A model generated the notes under the pieces. The model made no database searches and had not been told where the DNA came from. It was given only the letters and a program-made list of their open reading frames with translations. A program made the translations under genes and the position numbers. Of a stretch of DNA of 64,000 nt, positions 34,680-43,930 are shown in pieces. Source of the stretch: Salicibibacter cibarius (GTDB taxonomy: Bacteria; Bacillota; Bacilli; Bacillales; Marinococcaceae). Location of the stretch: NCBI RefSeq assembly GCF_016495725.1, contig NZ_CP054705.1:992001-1056000 (forward strand), read 5' to 3'. How positions within the stretch are numbered: position 1 is the stretch's first letter; each line of letters opens with the position of its first letter.

Positions 34680-35840
34680 ATGTCCAACTTCGGAAATCAA
34701 ATTCAATATCAAATCTATGCTACAATGCAAAATCCCAATCCGGACAGGCTTCCGGTAATTTATGAGGAATGGGAAGCACGTGCCCGCGAGATATTGGAAG
34801 ACGGCCCATTTTACTACATCGCCGGGGGTGCCGGTGGTGAGAGCACGATGAAGGCAAATCTACATGCTTTTGACCATTGGAAAATCGTCCCGCGTATGCT
34901 TCGGGATGTGCAAGATCGTGATCTGACGGTTGATTTATTTGGCAAAACCGCTCCTTTTCCTTTTTTGTTAGCACCTATCGGGGTGCAATCGATCATTCAT
35001 CCGGACGGGGAACTGGCTTCTGCAAAAGCGAGTGCAAAGCTGGGCGTTCCTTATATCACAAGTTCAGCATCGTCGAAATCGATGGAAGAGATCGCGGAAG
35101 TTATGGGGGACGCAGAGCGTTGGTTTCAATTGTATTGGAGCAAAGATACGGATGTCACTGCCAGTTTTATCCGGCGCGCAGAAGCATCGGGATATTCTGC
35201 CATTGTCGTCACATTGGACACGCCTATGTTGGCATGGCGGGAACAGGATTTAAAAAATGTCTATTTGCCGTTTTTAATCGGCGAAGGCGTAGGAAACTAT
35301 TTTACAGATCCCGCTTTTCGTTCCAAACTTTCCAAAGCCCCTGAAGAAAATCCGACGGCAGCTATCATGCACTGGGCGCAAACGTTTGGCAACCCGGGCT
35401 TGACGTGGGACGACCTTGAATTTTTAAGGGAACATACGCGTTTGCCGATTTTGTTAAAAGGCATTCTTCATCCTGATGATGCAAAACGAGCCGCGAACTA
35501 CGGCGTGGATGGTGTCATTGTTTCAAATCATGGCGGCAGGCAAGTCGATGGAGCGGTTAGTGCCCTTGAATCGCTTCCGCGTATATCCGAGGCTATCGGC
35601 GGGCAAATGCCTATTTTCATGGATAGCGGTATACGGAGAGGCGCGGATGCTGTAAAAGCCATCGCGCTCGGAGCGAAAGCAGTACTTGTAGGAAGACCGC
35701 CGATGTATGGGTTGGCTGTGGCCGGCGAAAAAGGAGTGAAAGAAGTCTTGCAAAACATGATCGCGGATATGGACATAACGATGGCACTGGCAGGAAAAAA
35801 GACCGTCACGGATATCGATATCTCCATGCTGACGGAATAA
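34680..35840 (+). CDS. FMN-dependent alpha-hydroxyacid oxidase / lactate 2-monooxygenase-like
   Basis: A 386-residue TIM-barrel flavoenzyme. Features: YYIAGGAGGE (~41-50), the FMN-binding APIGVQSIIHPDGE, FQLYW with the active-site Tyr, LKGILHPDDAKRA with the catalytic Lys, and VIVSNHGGRQVDG (~280-292) with the catalytic His and substrate Arg, then DSGIRRGADAVKAIALGAKAVLVGRPP. It oxidises L-lactate or a similar hydroxyacid; lactate 2-monooxygenase and L-lactate oxidase cannot be separated here. Together with lutABC it gives this strain two lactate-type oxidation routes, both apparently under CcpA. Confidence 0.88.
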   Translation: MSNFGNQIQYQIYATMQNPNPDRLPVIYEEWEARAREILEDGPFYYIAGGAGGESTMKANLHAFDHWKIVPRMLRDVQDRDLTVDLFGKTAPFPFLLAPIGVQSIIHPDGELASAKASAKLGVPYITSSASSKSMEEIAEVMGDAERWFQLYWSKDTDVTASFIRRAEASGYSAIVVTLDTPMLAWREQDLKNVYLPFLIGEGVGNYFTDPAFRSKLSKAPEENPTAAIMHWAQTFGNPGLTWDDLEFLREHTRLPILLKGILHPDDAKRAANYGVDGVIVSNHGGRQVDGAVSALESLPRISEAIGGQMPIFMDSGIRRGADAVKAIALGAKAVLVGRPPMYGLAVAGEKGVKEVLQNMIADMDITMALAGKKTVTDIDISMLTE

Positions 35841-35902
35841 AGGCGCAAAACTTTTGTCTATGATTTTTTAATTGGCAAATTAAGAAAAACGAAAAATTTT
35901 TC

Positions 35903-35931
35903 TTGAGAATCTACGAATAAACGGCTACAAT
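35903..35931 (+). promoter_or_regulatory. Promoter of the solute-binding protein gene
   Basis: TTGAGA (35903-35908), 17 bp, TACAAT (35926-35931). Confidence 0.65.
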
Positions 35932-35990
35932 AAAGGAGAAATAGAGAAAGGCATTATTGTCATTAAAATCAGACAGGGGGAGGAAATATT

Positions 35991-37631
35991 TTGAAAAAAT
36001 TTAAACACAAATTGGTAGGCGGTGTGCTCGTACTTTCGTTGGGTGGTATGCTTGCGGCTTGTACAGACGATCCGCAAGATGCCGATGAAGACGGTGAGGG
36101 TGATGCGGCAGAAAACGGCGAAGACGTGGAAGATGACGAAGCTGCATCCAGCGATGGCGGGGATTTAATTTTAGCGATGGGTTCGGATGCGGTTGACCTT
36201 GATCCTCATGGGTCTAATGACACATCTTCTACACAGGTGCGTTCTCAAATTTACGATAAACTCGTGGATTTTGATGAAAATATGGAAGTTCAACCGGAAC
36301 TGGCGGAAGATTACGAGCAAATTGAAGACGATGTTTGGGAGTTTAACTTAAAAGAAGACGTCACCTTTCATGATGGGGAACCTTTCGACGCAGATGATGT
36401 TGTGGCCACTTTAGAACGGGTCACTGATGAGGATTTTGCCTCTGAGAAACTGTTCATGTATGAGATGATTGAAGACGTCGAAGCGGTTGATGAGCATACG
36501 GTGCATATTACGACGGAGTATCCTTTCGCACCATTAGAGTTCCACCTGGCCCATGATGGTGGTGGAATGATGAGCGCAGCGGCCATAGAAGAAGAGGAGA
36601 ATGGGGAGCGTAACCTCGATACGGAACCCGTAGGTACCGGGCCGTTTGAATTGGAAAACTGGGATCAGGGAAATGAAGCCGTGCTTACACGATTTGATGA
36701 TTACCACGCTGGAGCGGTCTCCATTGATTCGGCTACGTATCAAGTCGTGGATGAGCAGTTAACCCGAATGAGCATGCTTGAAAATAACGAGGCCCATATT
36801 GCGGATGACATTGAACCGTCGCAAATGGACCAATTGGAAAATATGGATGGCGCTAATGTTTCTGCAGTGGAAAGTGTACGAATGGATTATATTGGCATGA
36901 ACAATGAAGCGGAACCTTTTGACGATCGGGATGTCCGTCGTGCCCTTAACATGGCAGTGGATAAAGACACGATCATTGAAGGGATCTTTGAAGGATATGG
37001 GGAAGAAGCCATTGGCGCGTTAAACCCACTCGTTTTTGGTTACAACGATGATTTGGAACCGATTGAATATGACCCTGATGAGGCGCAGTCCTTGTTGGAA
37101 GAAGCAGGCTACGAAGATGGATTTGAAGCGACGCTTCTAGTTGAAGATGTCGATCAGGTGAATTTGCAGATTGCTGAAATTGTTCAGGATGATTTGCAAG
37201 AAATAGGTGTGGATCTTTCCATTGAGCAACAAGAATGGGGCGCTTTGCTCGACACAACGGCTGAGGGTGAATTTGAAATGGTCATGCTCGGTTGGACAGC
37301 CGTAACCGGTGATGCTGACTACGCGATGCATCCGTTGTTCCATTCCGACAACCACGGCGCTCCGGGAAATCGAACGTTTTATGATAACGAAGAGGTCGAT
37401 GATCTCTTGGATGCCGGTCGTCAAGAAGCAGACGACGATGAACGAATTGAAATTTACACAGAAGCACAGCAAATCATCATAGATGACGCGACGATACTTC
37501 CGTTGACCCACGATGATTTCCGCGCAGGAATTTCCGATAGTGTTGAAGGACTTATTCACAAAGCGGATGCTAATTATGATTTGCGAGAAGTTGAACTCGT
37601 CGACGATGACGTGGAAGGCGACGGCTATTAA
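35991..37631 (+). CDS. ABC transporter substrate-binding lipoprotein, family 5 (peptide type)
   Basis: A 546-residue lipoprotein: signal peptide with lipobox LAAC (~21-24), an acidic linker (DDPQDADEDGEGDAAENGEDVEDDEAASS), then a DppA/OppA-type fold (LAMGSDAVDLDPHGSNDTSSTQVRSQIYDKL). Its strong acidity suits a high-salt exterior. Start is TTG 35991 after GGGGGAGG. Permease and ATPase genes that normally follow are absent: the prophage begins instead. They may lie beyond the prophage, outside the window. Confidence 0.9.
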   Translation: MKKFKHKLVGGVLVLSLGGMLAACTDDPQDADEDGEGDAAENGEDVEDDEAASSDGGDLILAMGSDAVDLDPHGSNDTSSTQVRSQIYDKLVDFDENMEVQPELAEDYEQIEDDVWEFNLKEDVTFHDGEPFDADDVVATLERVTDEDFASEKLFMYEMIEDVEAVDEHTVHITTEYPFAPLEFHLAHDGGGMMSAAAIEEEENGERNLDTEPVGTGPFELENWDQGNEAVLTRFDDYHAGAVSIDSATYQVVDEQLTRMSMLENNEAHIADDIEPSQMDQLENMDGANVSAVESVRMDYIGMNNEAEPFDDRDVRRALNMAVDKDTIIEGIFEGYGEEAIGALNPLVFGYNDDLEPIEYDPDEAQSLLEEAGYEDGFEATLLVEDVDQVNLQIAEIVQDDLQEIGVDLSIEQQEWGALLDTTAEGEFEMVMLGWTAVTGDADYAMHPLFHSDNHGAPGNRTFYDNEEVDDLLDAGRQEADDDERIEIYTEAQQIIIDDATILPLTHDDFRAGISDSVEGLIHKADANYDLREVELVDDDVEGDGY

Positions 37632-37804
37632 TCGTTTTTGTAACTGTTTTGGAAGCCTCTCTGAAACGTTTTCACGTTAAATGAGGGTAAGATAAAAATT
37701 GATTTAAATCCCTGGAATGTTGTCATATCAGCGTTCTTAGGGATTTTCTTTGTGTGGAGAATACGGCAAGAAACAGCAGGATTTCATTTTGTTTTACACA
37801 AAAT

Positions 37805-38898
37805 TTACACAAGCATACTGTTAAACACCTCCACGCTTCTTTGCTCATCCCTCTCCTCCATTTCTTTTATCAGGTGTGAATACGTGTTTAACGTGGTATC
37901 GATGTCAGCGTGCCCCAGCCTACGTGATATATATTGTATGGATACATCTTTGTACAACAGTACGCTGGCATGCGTGTGCCTTAATCCATGTACAGTTATA
38001 CGTTGTGCTTTTAATTCATCCAACATGCCAACCAGCACATTATTCGCCGTCCCGTTGTTTATGACTTTATATTTTGACGAAGGACTGTAAAAAACAAGTT
38101 GATAAATGTTTTCTGGTGTGTTTTTAAATAGCTGTTTAAATCGCCTCATTGTTTCATGATCAATTTTTATTTTGCGTACAGATGCTTCGTTTTTTGTCTC
38201 GCCGAAACCATCTTGCATATTTTTCTTATAACCCCATGATTTGTTTATGTTGATTATACCGTTAAAAAAATCGAAATCGTTTCTTTGCAAACCAACAATC
38301 TCCCCGAACCTCATTCCCGATGTCAGCGCAAGCAAAAGCAAGTAGTGCGTTGTCGATCTGTCCAACCTGTCATAAATCATTTGCAACAATTGCTTGCTTT
38401 CATCGTATCCCAGATGTTTGTCCGATGCTTTTTTAGATGGCGTACCAGTGTAAACCACATCCCTCGTAAAATCAACACGTATGATCCCTTCGTCAATGGC
38501 ATCTTTGATACAAGCCCGTATGTGCGAATTTAACTTTTGGGCCGACGTTTTGGCGTGGTTTTTTCCGTAGTTATTCAAAAAATCTTGGTACGCATTCCTT
38601 GTTATACTTTGAAGCGGCTCATCTCCAAAATAACGCTTTACCGCTCCGAGCGAATCCATATACTTTTGTAGCGTGATGCTTTCGATATCTGTCTTAAATC
38701 TCTTTATCCAATTCTCTAAATACTCATCAAACGGTACAGGTTGGAGTTGAGGTGCAACCCCTTCCTCATTTCAGTTTCGACTTCCGCAGCAGCCGCCTGC
38801 GCTTCTTTCTTGGTGCGGAAACCACTCTTTCGGATCGGCTTAGGTTTTGCGCTAATGGTGTATTGCCACGTTTTACCACGCTTTTGGAAACTAGCCAT
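37805..38898 (-). pseudogene. int: Tyrosine recombinase (phage integrase), frameshifted
   Basis: Two overlapping frames together give a normal ~364-residue integrase. N-terminal part (38898 down to ~38760): MASFQKRGKTWQYTISAKPKPIRKSGFRTKKEAQAAAAEVETEMRKG, an AP2-like arm-binding domain. The remainder carries the core-binding domain and catalytic residues Arg (TSGMRFGEIVGL), HxxR (HGLRHTHAS), His (RRLGHADIDT) and Tyr (NTYSHL). The frames join at a GGGG run (minus strand; CCCC at 38758-38761); one extra G would restore the reading as RKGVAPQLQPVPFDEYLENW. Either the gene is inactive, or one base was lost in a homopolymer. Confidence 0.85.
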
Positions 38899-38912
38899 TT
38901 TTCACCCCTCCT

Positions 38913-39332
38913 TTATAGAATATACTCATTGATCAAATCTTCCGGAATATTATATTCGTGCAAAGCTTCGCTGATTGTTGTGTTTTCTACTTCCAATCGT
39001 TCTGCAAGCAGGTTTACAGCAAAGAGATTCGCTTCTTTCTCTATTCTGTCTGTGGAAAATAGCGTATTACGTCGCAAAAAAGGTGTGCTTGCGTCCGTAT
39101 GTAAAACTGAATGCCCGAGTTCATGAGCACAAATAAACAGCCTTTCTTTCTCACTTACTTGCTCATTGATATGAATGCTTTTCATTCTAAACTGCTTCGT
39201 ATAAAAACCAAGTATGCTGCCTAAAGGTCTGTTCAAAACCGTGATATTTAAACTGTCAGCGATTTCAAAAGGGCAGCTTGTTTCATATTTTCTTTTTAAT
39301 TGATTGACTTTCCCCTTGATCATCTTGTTCAC
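38913..39332 (-). CDS. ImmA/IrrE-type metallopeptidase
   Basis: A 139-residue zinc protease with HELGHSVLH (HExxH, ~77-85) and a following acidic helix (RIEKEANLFAVNLLAERLEV). In ICEBs1 and related phages ImmA cleaves the adjacent repressor on DNA damage, inducing excision. It lies directly after the CI-like repressor gene, 4 bp apart. Confidence 0.88.
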   Translation of the reverse strand: MNKMIKGKVNQLKRKYETSCPFEIADSLNITVLNRPLGSILGFYTKQFRMKSIHINEQVSEKERLFICAHELGHSVLHTDASTPFLRRNTLFSTDRIEKEANLFAVNLLAERLEVENTTISEALHEYNIPEDLINEYIL

Positions 39333-39336
39333 TCCT

Positions 39337-39783
39337 TTACTTGCGGTATTTATAGGGGGTGAACTTTTGTTTTGCCATTTTCTTAGCGATACGCATGGAA
39401 TACTCCAATGATTGGATTAACATTTCACGATCCTCTTCGTTCATATCACCCATTTCTTTCCCGTCAAACGCGGCATATCCATCATTACTTAAGCCGTCGA
39501 TCATTTTTTGTAGTTCTTTTTGTATGTCTTGTTCGTCCTTATTCGTAAGCTCTGGTAGATCCACTGTATTATTTTCAGCCATTTCTTGAAGTTCATCCGT
39601 GGTGATGTTCAAAGCTTTACATACCTTCATGACATTATCGACAGAGGCATTACCGATTCCTCGTTGTAGCATAGATCGCAATGTTGTATATGGTAAGCCT
39701 GCTTTTTCCGCAAAAGCTTTTGTGCTTAGCTCAGTTTCTCCGATTAGTTTCTTAACTATTTCAGTTCGTTTGTCGGGTTGCAT
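39337..39783 (-). CDS. CI-like phage repressor (XRE helix-turn-helix)
   Basis: A 148-residue protein with an N-terminal XRE helix-turn-helix (~17-62: STKAFAEKAGLPYTTLRSMLQRGIGNASVDNVMKVCKALNI) and a helical C-terminal part of the type cut by ImmA. It is divergent from the cro-like gene with several operators between them. Confidence 0.85.
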   Translation of the reverse strand: MQPDKRTEIVKKLIGETELSTKAFAEKAGLPYTTLRSMLQRGIGNASVDNVMKVCKALNITTDELQEMAENNTVDLPELTNKDEQDIQKELQKMIDGLSNDGYAAFDGKEMGDMNEEDREMLIQSLEYSMRIAKKMAKQKFTPYKYRK

Positions 39784-39800
39784 ATCGATACCTCCAATTT

Positions 39801-39951
39801 ATACGAAAAACCGTATCCCTACATATTATTATATACTATTCTGCGCATTTGTAAACACCTTATGCACGAAATTTCATATTTATTTTCTATTTTCCTGTTG
39901 ACATAACACGAAATTGAGTATATTATTTGGTCATGATACGAAATTGAGTAT
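39801..39951. promoter_or_regulatory. Lysogeny switch: operators and rightward promoter
   Basis: Three dyad sites of form A(T/C)ACG-A-N-GTAT: 39801-39816 (ATACGAAAAACCGTAT), 39906-39921 and 39936-39951 (ATACGAAATTGAGTAT), the last two exactly 30 bp apart; a weaker one near 39864. The rightward promoter is TTGACA (39898-39903), 17 bp, TATTAT (39921-39926), with an operator filling its spacer. Confidence 0.75.
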
Positions 39952-39969
39952 ATCAAATTAATAAAGGAA

Positions 39970-40209
39970 GTGGGTGTAAACATGCTCAGAAATCTACGTG
40001 CGGAATTAGCGCGTCGCAGTATTCTAGTTAAGGATGTTGCGGAGCTTTTAAATGTTCGTGCTGCAACTGTGTCCGACAAAATCAACGGATATTATGACTT
40101 TACGTATGATGAAGCTTATCTAGTTAAGCGCACATATTTTCCAGATATAAACATCGAATATCTGTTTGAAAAGTCCACGGAGAATGCCAGAAAGGAGGCG
40201 GTGAAATGA
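39970..40209 (+). CDS. Cro-like helix-turn-helix protein
   Basis: A 79-residue small DNA-binding protein (LVKDVAELLNVRAATVSDKINGYYDFTYDEAYLVKRTYFPDINIEYLFE). It is the first rightward gene, opposite the repressor, as Cro is in lambda-like phages. ATG 39981 (MLRNLR) is also possible; the chosen region has AAGGAAGTGGGTG upstream. Confidence 0.75.
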   Translation: MGVNMLRNLRAELARRSILVKDVAELLNVRAATVSDKINGYYDFTYDEAYLVKRTYFPDINIEYLFEKSTENARKEAVK

Positions 40210-40526
40210 CCGCCCAGCAACAATTAGATGTGAATTTGTCCATTTCGATCCCGGAAGATAAGGTGCTTGTTTCAAAAGTTGAGTTGCAGACTTTGAAAGA
40301 GCAGCAACTATCCGGAGTCTACTGGAGCATGAAAGAGTTTGAAGAACGGACAGGAAAAAAACAAGAATGGCTAAAAGAAAACATTCTTTACCGTCCTAAA
40401 TTCAAAAAGGAACTTGAAGGATTCGTTTACTATCCACAGTCACAAGGGCAAACATGGAGTTTTCAGGCTAAAGAAATGGCGGCGTTCTTGGATAAGAATT
40501 TTAATCAAATATTTAACGGGGACTGA
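40206..40526 (+). CDS. DUF771-type phage protein
   Basis: A 106-residue protein with the DUF771 pattern: YWSMKEFEERTGKKQEWLKENILYRPKFKKELE...YYPQSQGQTWSFQAKEMAAFLDKNF. It is common in the early region of Firmicutes phages next to repressor or antirepressor genes; function unknown, likely DNA-binding. Overlaps the cro-like gene by 4 bp. Confidence 0.75.
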   Translation: MTAQQQLDVNLSISIPEDKVLVSKVELQTLKEQQLSGVYWSMKEFEERTGKKQEWLKENILYRPKFKKELEGFVYYPQSQGQTWSFQAKEMAAFLDKNFNQIFNGD

Positions 40527-40539
40527 AAGGAGCGAGCGC

Positions 40540-41256
40540 ATGAACGAACTAATCGCAACACAAGAAAGCGAAAGCGGAGATATTTTAGTTAGTGGTCGAG
40601 AACTGCATGAGTTTTTGGAGGTGAACAGCAACTACACAACATGGTTTAACCGAATGACTGGTTACGGTTTTGAGGAAGGGTCTGACTTTATTCCAATTAT
40701 GGAAGAAAGTCGAGGTGGCAGGCCTTCGCAAGACCACCACCTAAAACTAGACATGGCAAAAGAAATATCCATGCTTCAACGAACCGACAAAGGTAAACAG
40801 GCTCGCCAGTACTTTTTGCAACTAGAAAAACTATGGAACAGCCCAGAAGCAGTTATGAGACGAGCGTTACAATACGCTGACCAAAAAGTGACCGAACTCG
40901 AACAGAAAATGCAGCTAGACAAACCCAAAGTTATGTTCGCCGACGCCGTCGAAACATCAACATCTAGCGTCCTTGTCGGGGAGTTATCAAAAGTCCTCAA
41001 ACAAAACGGGGTCGAGATTGGTCAAAATCGCCTTTTCAAATGGCTTAGAGGAAATGGATACCTCATTAAGCAAAACGGCGAATCTTACAATCTACCGACT
41101 CAGCGGAGCATGGACAAAGAATTATTTGAGATTAAGAAACGGACCATTAATAACCCAGACGGGTCTATACGAACAACACGAACACCGAAGGTTACCGGGA
41201 AAGGGCAGGTCTATTTTGTGAATAAGTTTCTGGAGGACCAACCCCATGCAACCTAA
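40540..41256 (+). CDS. Phage antirepressor (AntA/AntB + KilAC)
   Basis: A 238-residue protein. Residues ~1-75 are an AntA/AntB domain (VSGRELHEFLEVNSNYTTWFNRMTGYGFEEGSDFIP); residues ~130-230 are a KilAC DNA-binding domain (VLVGELSKVLKQNGVEIGQNRLFKWLRGNGYLIK). Antirepressors counter the lysogeny repressor. ATG 40540 has AAGGAG upstream. Confidence 0.88.
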   Translation: MNELIATQESESGDILVSGRELHEFLEVNSNYTTWFNRMTGYGFEEGSDFIPIMEESRGGRPSQDHHLKLDMAKEISMLQRTDKGKQARQYFLQLEKLWNSPEAVMRRALQYADQKVTELEQKMQLDKPKVMFADAVETSTSSVLVGELSKVLKQNGVEIGQNRLFKWLRGNGYLIKQNGESYNLPTQRSMDKELFEIKKRTINNPDGSIRTTRTPKVTGKGQVYFVNKFLEDQPHAT

Positions 41257-41326
41257 ACCCACAACCATCCTGCACCTATTCTATTGTTCTATCATCGGTT
41301 GCATGGTATTAGCGGCGATATTCTAA
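41246..41326 (+). CDS. Small phage membrane peptide
   Basis: A 26-residue peptide (MQPKPTTILHLFYCSIIGCM...) with one hydrophobic segment, ATG after TGGAGGA and overlapping the antirepressor stop. Function unknown. Confidence 0.4.
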   Translation: MQPKPTTILHLFYCSIIGCMVLAAIF

Positions 41327-41342
41327 AGGGAGGTGAATCAAC

Positions 41343-41516
41343 ATGCCAATAAACGCAGAAAACTGGATTAGTCGAGTTATTGAAAATAAAGAGAATATCA
41401 CAAACGTGATCGCTGAAAAAGAGACAAAAAGTAAACCAAATCATGAAACAGGTTGGATGGATACGGACACGACAGGCAGACAATGGATCACATTTGAGAT
41501 TGTAAAGAAGCGATAA
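41343..41516 (+). CDS. Small phage protein, unknown
   Basis: A 57-residue charged peptide (MPINAENWISRVIENKENIT... GWMDTDTTGRQWITFEIVKKR) with AAAGGGAGGTG ribosome-binding site. Not recognised. Confidence 0.5.
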   Translation: MPINAENWISRVIENKENITNVIAEKETKSKPNHETGWMDTDTTGRQWITFEIVKKR

Positions 41517-41518
41517 AC

Positions 41519-41716
41519 ATGTTTGGAGATATGGCAGAAAGCTCATCGGATCGATTGCAAAACAAAGTGTCTCAGATGGAAAGGCTAGCTGAATTGGCAA
41601 AACAACACAGGCCAATCATGGGCATCGGCGGCGACAAACTTGCTTACATGCAAACAATGTCCGCTTATAACAGACTGGCAGAGTCGATTGAAAAGGAGAG
41701 GGAGGAGGACGAATAA
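41519..41716 (+). CDS. Small phage protein, unknown
   Basis: A 65-residue, helical, charged protein (MFGDMAESSSDRLQNKVSQMERLAELAKQHRP...). It follows the previous stop by two bases. Not recognised. Confidence 0.5.
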   Translation: MFGDMAESSSDRLQNKVSQMERLAELAKQHRPIMGIGGDKLAYMQTMSAYNRLAESIEKEREEDE

Positions 41717-42061
41717 ATGAACATTGAAAAACCGGTGCTTACGAGGGAGCAGGCGGAGAGGTTGGAAGAAAGGCTCGCAGGAAGGGAAGAAGTATTTGAA
41801 TACGATGATCTAGTGATAGCACATGCGCTAGATTCATGGCTTTATCCAAAAAACGCCTGTTTCAACGATCTATCAATCAAAGACTTCGCTACTGCTGTTT
41901 ATTACGGATACGAAGTCGAGCAAACGCCGGAGGAAGCAGCCAAACAGTATTTCGACTGCCTAAATCCCAGGCAAAGGTTTTCCGCAAGAAATATATTAGA
42001 CATCCTCGACATCAAAATCGAAGGCATTAATAAGGAGGACCCAAAATGCAACGAATCTTAA
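41717..42061 (+). CDS. Phage protein, unknown
   Basis: A 114-residue acidic soluble protein (REQAERLEERLAGREEVFEYDDLVIAHALDSWLYPKNACFND). It follows directly on the previous stop codon. Function unknown; similar small proteins are common in early regions of Firmicutes phages. Confidence 0.55.
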   Translation: MNIEKPVLTREQAERLEERLAGREEVFEYDDLVIAHALDSWLYPKNACFNDLSIKDFATAVYYGYEVEQTPEEAAKQYFDCLNPRQRFSARNILDILDIKIEGINKEDPKCNES

Positions 42062-42183
42062 GCGATCTCAGCGAAGATGTAGAACTCATGAGCAGTGATG
42101 CGATGTTGTCCGTGAAAGTCGAGCATTTAGAGCGGATGCTTAGTTACATCCATGAATTACGAGCAGAAGGGGTGGTTTTGTGA
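42046..42183 (+). CDS. Small phage protein, unknown
   Basis: A 45-residue peptide (MQRILSDLSEDVELMSSDAMLSVKVEHLERML...), helical. Overlaps its neighbours on both sides; TAAGGAGG ribosome-binding site. Not recognised. Confidence 0.45.
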   Translation: MQRILSDLSEDVELMSSDAMLSVKVEHLERMLSYIHELRAEGVVL

Positions 42184-42482
42184 GTTATAAAGTAGCGGTG
42201 ATGGAAACTGCGAGGGAATTGGATTATGTGTGGGGCGAACTTCAAAGTGCTGGTTGCATCGGGGTTAGTCGAAACTTCTTAACCGGACAAATGGAAATTC
42301 AGATGCGTGAAGATGCGTTTTTTCAACTGTTTTCAAAGTATGAAATAGAACCATGGGAACATGAGGGAAGTGAAAATGAGTATCATGTAAAAGCTTTGAA
42401 CGGTGATCTCATTTTCTTCACGCTCCTAACCGAATCCGAATACCAGTATTACGTACAAAACGCCGACCAAGCGGCAACTTGA
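42180..42482 (+). CDS. Phage protein, unknown
   Basis: A 100-residue soluble protein with GTG start overlapping the previous stop (GTGA). No domain recognised. Confidence 0.55.
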   Translation: MSYKVAVMETARELDYVWGELQSAGCIGVSRNFLTGQMEIQMREDAFFQLFSKYEIEPWEHEGSENEYHVKALNGDLIFFTLLTESEYQYYVQNADQAAT

Positions 42483-42535
42483 TCGGCAGAAAAACAATAT
42501 TTAGTTGTGGACATTGTAACACAGGTGGTGAGGGA

Positions 42536-43150
42536 TTGGAATATAAAATTATACAGAGCGGTAGCAAAGGTAATTGCGTGATTATAGATGATGTAATGGT
42601 GGATTGTGGTGTGGGAATGAAGGCGATCAAAGAACACCTTTACGACGTTAAATATTTGCTGTTGACCCACACGCATAGTGACCATATGAAAAGACCCACG
42701 TTAGCGGGTATTAGAACGTTCTTTCCGAAAATACAAATTCTAGGAAACTATGAAGTACACCAATACTTTCCTGTAGATACCATTGTCAACGCTGGGTTTG
42801 ATGTTGTGACAGACGACTACACGTTTCTTCCGTTTGAGTGTGAGCATCCGGTTTTGACGTATGGGTTTACATGGACAAGCAAGGATAACGAAAAGCTTAT
42901 TTACGCTACCGACACTGCCAGTATGAGCGACGCTCCAAAAGGTCCCTATGATTGGGTGTTTCTAGAGTCCAACTACGATCCCAAAAAGATTGAGCAGGTC
43001 AAAAACAACTGGTCAGGTCGATATAACCCGTATTTGTCGGCAACAATGACACATTTGAGTACGAAACAGTGTAAGGAATTTTACTTTATGAACCGAAGGG
43101 ACAAGGATTCAAAACTGATAGAGCTTCACAAGTCCAGTCGGTTTTATTAG
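42536..43150 (+). CDS. Metallo-beta-lactamase-fold hydrolase of phage type
   Basis: A 204-residue MBL-fold protein with the metal motif HTHSDH (LLLTHTHSDHMKRP), DVMVDCGVG before it and YATDTASM with a metal Asp after it. Such proteins occur in phage replication regions and resemble DNA- or cyclic-nucleotide-processing MBL enzymes; the substrate is unknown. I place the start at TTG 42536 behind GGTGGTGAGGG; an upstream frame to 42479 has no ribosome-binding site. Confidence 0.75.
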   Translation: MEYKIIQSGSKGNCVIIDDVMVDCGVGMKAIKEHLYDVKYLLLTHTHSDHMKRPTLAGIRTFFPKIQILGNYEVHQYFPVDTIVNAGFDVVTDDYTFLPFECEHPVLTYGFTWTSKDNEKLIYATDTASMSDAPKGPYDWVFLESNYDPKKIEQVKNNWSGRYNPYLSATMTHLSTKQCKEFYFMNRRDKDSKLIELHKSSRFY

Positions 43151-43161
43151 GAGGGGATCAC

Positions 43162-43929
43162 ATGGAAGAACAACAACTAACCATTGATGTAAGTAGCATT
43201 CAAGTTCAACCCGGAAATGTAACCTTCGATGGTTATGAAAATCTGAAAGACGAAGCGCTATATCTAGCTAAACAGATTGAGGTTTTGAAGGTCGACGAGG
43301 AAAATATCAAAACATCTAAAAAGATGCTGGCAACGATAAACAGCCGTGTGAAAGAACTTGAAGATAAGCGCATCTCCATCAAAAAACAGATGCTTGAGCC
43401 TTATAACGAGTTTGAAAAACAGGTTAAAGAGATTGTCAAGATTGTCAAAGAAGCGGATGAAACGGTCAGGGGTCAGGTTAGACAGCTTGAGGAAGAAGAA
43501 AGGCAAAGTAAACGTGAGCAGATTGAAATCCTTTGGGATAAGCGTATTGGACAATACCAATTTAAAGACTTCTTCCGGTTTGAGGATTTTCTACAAGCAA
43601 AACACCTCAATAAGTCAACATCCTTAAACACAGTCGAGAAGGAACTTGTCGATTGGTTAGAACAGCGGGATCAAGAAATTAAACACCTTCAGACACTGGA
43701 CAATAAGGACGAAATCCTTGCTGAGTACAAGCAATCTATGAATCTAGTTGATTCGATCAATACGGTCCAGAACCGTCACAAGGAAAAGGAACAGGTTAGT
43801 CAGCAGATGGACAAGGGGAGTAAGAGTAAGTCTTACATGATTGTATTCAGTAATGAGGCAGAATATGAGTTTGCAAAAATGCTCCTTAACGAGAAGGAAT
43901 TAAACTTTGAAACAAAGGTGGATGAATAA
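43162..43929 (+). CDS. DUF1351-type phage protein
   Basis: A 255-residue coiled-coil protein (ATINSRVKELEDKRISIKKQMLEPYNEFEKQVKEIVKIVKEADE) of the DUF1351 family, which is found next to recombination or single-strand-binding genes in Firmicutes phages. AGGAGGGG ribosome-binding site. Confidence 0.75.
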   Translation: MEEQQLTIDVSSIQVQPGNVTFDGYENLKDEALYLAKQIEVLKVDEENIKTSKKMLATINSRVKELEDKRISIKKQMLEPYNEFEKQVKEIVKIVKEADETVRGQVRQLEEEERQSKREQIEILWDKRIGQYQFKDFFRFEDFLQAKHLNKSTSLNTVEKELVDWLEQRDQEIKHLQTLDNKDEILAEYKQSMNLVDSINTVQNRHKEKEQVSQQMDKGSKSKSYMIVFSNEAEYEFAKMLLNEKELNFETKVDE

Positions 43930-43930
43930 C

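Noticed and set aside
37805-39783. ICE (conjugative element) rather than phage
   Set aside because: int-ImmA-repressor order occurs in ICEs too, but terminase, portal, capsid and tail genes downstream show a phage.
42479-42535. Longer N-terminus of the MBL-fold protein
   Set aside because: The first 19 codons overlap the previous gene's end, include odd Cys-rich sequence, and lack a ribosome-binding site; TTG 42536 has one.
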